From Granulicella aggregans (GTDB lineage: Bacteria; Acidobacteriota; Terriglobia; Terriglobales; Acidobacteriaceae), in contig NZ_JACHIP010000001.1 of the NCBI RefSeq assembly GCF_014203275.1, forward strand, positions 496,001 to 560,000: 64,000 nucleotides of DNA, in the 5' to 3' direction. The notes beneath the pieces are model-generated. The model was given only the letters and a program-made list of their open reading frames with translations, did not search any database and was not told the DNA's origin. The position numbers were made by a program, and so were the translations under genes. Positions 62,747 to 64,000 of this stretch are shown one piece after another (position 1 is the first letter of the stretch; each line of letters starts with the position of its first letter).

Positions 62747-64000
62747 TTAGAAAGGATTGATCTTCCCCAATCCCTTCTTCTTCTTGTGCTTGTTCGACGA
62801 CTCGTCGTTCTTATCGAACTCCGGCTTCGCCTTCTTTCCGTTCGCCGGAGCAGCTGCCGCAGGCGGAGCCTGTCCGGGTTGAATGTCGTTCACGGTGTCC
62901 GGAGCGTCCGCAGGCTTTTCGATCGCAGGCAGCGGCGTGTTATTCGCTGGCCCAACCGCCTTCATCCCATCAATCGGAGCACTCGAGCCGGGACTCACAA
63001 TCTCGATGCCTGCCGAAGCCGCCGGGGCTCCGCCGCCATTCGTTACCGGCGCGACAGTCATCGTCGATCCCGATGCGCCAGTGCTGGTCCCCGCCGCTGG
63101 GACATCCTGGAACGCCAGCGGAGCCGCAGTGTCTGCAGCGGGAGCCGGGGTACCCGATCCGTCCGTCACCGGAGCCGCCGCGTCGCCAGTAGCCGCACCA
63201 CCAGGAGCCGTCGCCGGCCGCGCATTTGGATTCATCGCCAGCGTGAAGTCCTTCACAATCTGCCGGGTCACATCCGGAGCCACCGTCGGCTTCGGATCGA
63301 CCAGCGTAGGATCGCCCGTTCTAGCTGCCGTCACCACGTCGGGCTGGTGCATGACCAACAGCCGGGCGCGGTCCGTGATCTTGTACTGGGCGCGACTGTT
63401 TTCCATCTCTTCACTCCGCGCAATCTGCTCCGCCGTCGGCTTCGGAATGTCGGCATGCAGCGCAATCAGACGATCCTTCGCGTCTTCCACTCCGCGCGAA
63501 GCGGCGTGCTCGGTCACAATCTTCGAGTAGGCCGCGATCGCCTGGTCGTCGTACACCTTCTCCAGCCGCGCCTTTCCAGCCTCGGGCAGCTTCAGACTGC
63601 GCACATACTTCGCCTCGGCCTCGAATCCATCTCCCAGCCCCAACAGCACGTCGTCCATGTGGCTGTACTGCGGATACGTGTCCGCCACCGTCTGGTAGCG
63701 CGCAATCGTCGCCGGCCAGTTCGAATGCGTCGAGTAGAACTCCGCAATCGTGCTCTCACGCGTCGCCAGGACCTCCTGCACCTCGCGCAGCCGCTGCTTC
63801 GCGTCCGGCACCAGAGTCGAGTCCGGGAACTGCTGCAGCATCGTCCGGTACTCCTGCTCCGCGTGGACAGCCTTCGCGTAGTCGCGGTCGGGCTTGTCCA
63901 TCTGCCGGAAGTAAATATCGCCTACGCGCATTTGCGCTTCTGCGGCCTCAGGAGCGTTCGGGAAGAAGGTAATAAAGTCCTTGTACTCCTGCTCGGCCTG
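62747..64000 (-). CDS. bamD: Outer-membrane assembly factor BamD-like, 5' truncated by window edge
   Basis: The reading frame is open to the last base of the window (…QAEQEYKDFITFFPNAPEAAEAQ), so the N-terminal lipoprotein signal is outside; 417 codons are visible. TPR repeats are typical of BamD: KAVHAEQEYRTMLQQFPDST, VPDAKQRLREVQEVLATRE, FYSTHSNWPATIARYQTVADTYPQYSHMDDVLLGLG, and AIAAYSKIVTEH. BamD anchors the BAM complex that inserts beta-barrels. The C-terminal ~200 residues are a low-complexity Ala/Pro/Gly/Thr-rich tail ending in a KHKKKKGLGKINPF basic cluster, much longer than E. coli BamD (~245 residues total). Confidence 0.88.
   Translation of the reverse strand, partial: QAEQEYKDFITFFPNAPEAAEAQMRVGDIYFRQMDKPDRDYAKAVHAEQEYRTMLQQFPDSTLVPDAKQRLREVQEVLATRESTIAEFYSTHSNWPATIARYQTVADTYPQYSHMDDVLLGLGDGFEAEAKYVRSLKLPEAGKARLEKVYDDQAIAAYSKIVTEHAASRGVEDAKDRLIALHADIPKPTAEQIARSEEMENSRAQYKITDRARLLVMHQPDVVTAARTGDPTLVDPKPTVAPDVTRQIVKDFTLAMNPNARPATAPGGAATGDAAAPVTDGSGTPAPAADTAAPLAFQDVPAAGTSTGASGSTMTVAPVTNGGGAPAASAGIEIVSPGSSAPIDGMKAVGPANNTPLPAIEKPADAPDTVNDIQPGQAPPAAAAPANGKKAKPEFDKNDESSNKHKKKKGLGKINPF

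Overview
This window is a 64-kb piece of a GC-rich (visibly about 60% or more G+C) Gram-negative chromosome. The gene families, the lipoproteins and outer-membrane proteins (Ig-like repeat protein, BamD, beta-barrel), the split b/b' ATP synthase genes, and several families of short palindromic intergenic repeats fit Acidobacteriota, class Terriglobia (Granulicella/Edaphobacter/Terriglobus-like). That placement is inference from gene content; no rRNA gene is present. I saw no prophage, insertion sequence, CRISPR array, rRNA or convincing tRNA. The backbone is mostly housekeeping, with a few accessory islets.

Layout. 1-8 kb: the 3' part of a giant Ig-like repeat surface protein, a small beta-barrel protein, an ethanolamine ammonia-lyase large subunit without its small subunit, a lower-GC DUF2185 gene, proline dehydrogenase and a family 2 glycosyltransferase. 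8-13 kb: SppA-like peptidase, HU/IHF-like protein, PgeF and a fused AroDE. 12.7-19.1 kb: an F1/stator ATP synthase operon (b', b, delta, alpha, gamma, beta, epsilon; no a or c subunit). 19.1-20.1 kb: a 620-bp spacer with two divergent promoters and a candidate structured RNA, then hfq. 20-26 kb: DegT-family aminotransferase, two lipoproteins and an unusual membrane protein with a TIR-like split domain. 26-33 kb: nadA-DUF2203, tatB-tatC-M28 peptidase, a DsbA-like protein, TerC and a PepSY-type membrane protein. 33-43.8 kb: GH-D glycosidase, nadB, aroB-ubiE/menG, glycogen phosphorylase, a CDF transporter with an extended tail and a PASTA protein. 43.7-48 kb: aroC-def-fmt-rsmB cluster. 48-53 kb: polysaccharide deacetylase, NTF2-like protein, acetyltransferase, TetR-SDR pair and YhaM-like nuclease. 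53-54 kb: a lower-GC two-gene module of unknown function whose second gene is only 59 codons. 54-64 kb: lipase-like protein, PQQ-type sugar dehydrogenase, DUF3224 protein, BlaI-M56/TonB regulatory pair, a DUF2252/glycosyltransferase cluster and the 5'-truncated bamD.

How the genes fit together. Shikimate pathway genes are scattered (aroDE, aroB, aroC), as are NAD biosynthesis genes (nadA, nadB). Translation start and peptide maturation genes are clustered (def, fmt, rsmB). Many neighbours are coupled by 4-bp ATGA overlaps (b'/b, nadA/DUF2203, tatC/M28, aroB/ubiE, fmt/rsmB, blaI/M56, DUF2252/GT4, and the 53-kb module). The most notable non-coding content is the repeat families, which sit at 3' ends of genes and in at least two cases supply the last codons and stop codon; a start-codon hairpin followed by a T-tract at the DUF3224 gene; a BlaI-type operator overlapping the blaI ribosome-binding site; and the candidate RNA beside hfq.
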